Shown: in pieces, positions 5,977-5,997 of the stretch
Layout: each line of letters begins with the position of its first letter
How positions within the stretch are numbered: position 1 is the stretch's first letter
From: Candidatus Rhabdochlamydia sp.
Lineage (GTDB): Bacteria > Chlamydiota > Chlamydiia > Chlamydiales > Rhabdochlamydiaceae
NCBI GenBank assembly: GCA_030043495.1
Contig: JASHXO010000258.1
Coordinates: 1 to 5,997, forward strand
Direction of reading: 5' to 3'
Length of the DNA stretch: 5,997 bases
The notes under the pieces: generated by a model
Told to the model about the DNA's origin: nothing
The model's database searches: none
The model's input: the letters and a program-made list of their open reading frames with translations, nothing else
Made by a program: the position numbers and the translations under genes

Positions 5977-5997
5977 GGCTCACCATTGTCTCTTTTT

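Overview
The window most likely comes from an environmental (Parachlamydiales-type) member of the Chlamydiae. Its right half pairs a Tsp/CT441-type tail-specific protease with rpsL. From memory, the same neighbourhood occurs in Chlamydia trachomatis (rpsL CT439, CT440, tsp CT441), and the S12 sequence carries a [13 protein letters not shown] stretch that I associate with chlamydial S12. The genus cannot be fixed from this sequence.

Right, conserved part (about 2860-5997): rpsL is on the + strand. The protease gene tsp is divergent on the - strand, followed closely by a tRNA-Phe(GAA) gene on the same strand. The space between tsp and rpsL holds a 205-bp foldback element with terminal inverted repeats and TTA target duplications, a MITE.

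Left, accessory part (1 to about 2860): this is the end of an integrated element that begins at the 3' end of the tRNA-Phe gene and runs off the left edge. All its genes lie on the - strand. In order they are: a complete tyrosine recombinase; an overlapping gene for an odd protein that looks like a catalytically dead recombinase domain fused to an IS5-type transposase HTH; a small AlpA/Xis-like HTH gene; and the start of what looks like a P4-type primase. Integrase, small HTH regulator and primase at a tRNA gene is the layout of P4-like satellites and phage-inducible chromosomal islands.

The small HTH gene is too short to stand out and is broken. A 163-bp MITE has inserted into it with a TA (or CTAG) duplication. 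Removing the insertion restores a 78-residue reading frame with HTH and wing that ends 13 bases inside the primase start. The primase start has only a weak ribosome site of its own, so it was probably translationally coupled to the HTH gene. The MITE brings a stop codon and a long hairpin, so it should have disabled the regulator and reduced primase expression.

Between tRNA-Phe and the integrase start lie a degenerate copy of the middle of the tRNA, paired 9-bp repeats that could be integrase arm sites, and a palindrome at the possible integrase promoter.
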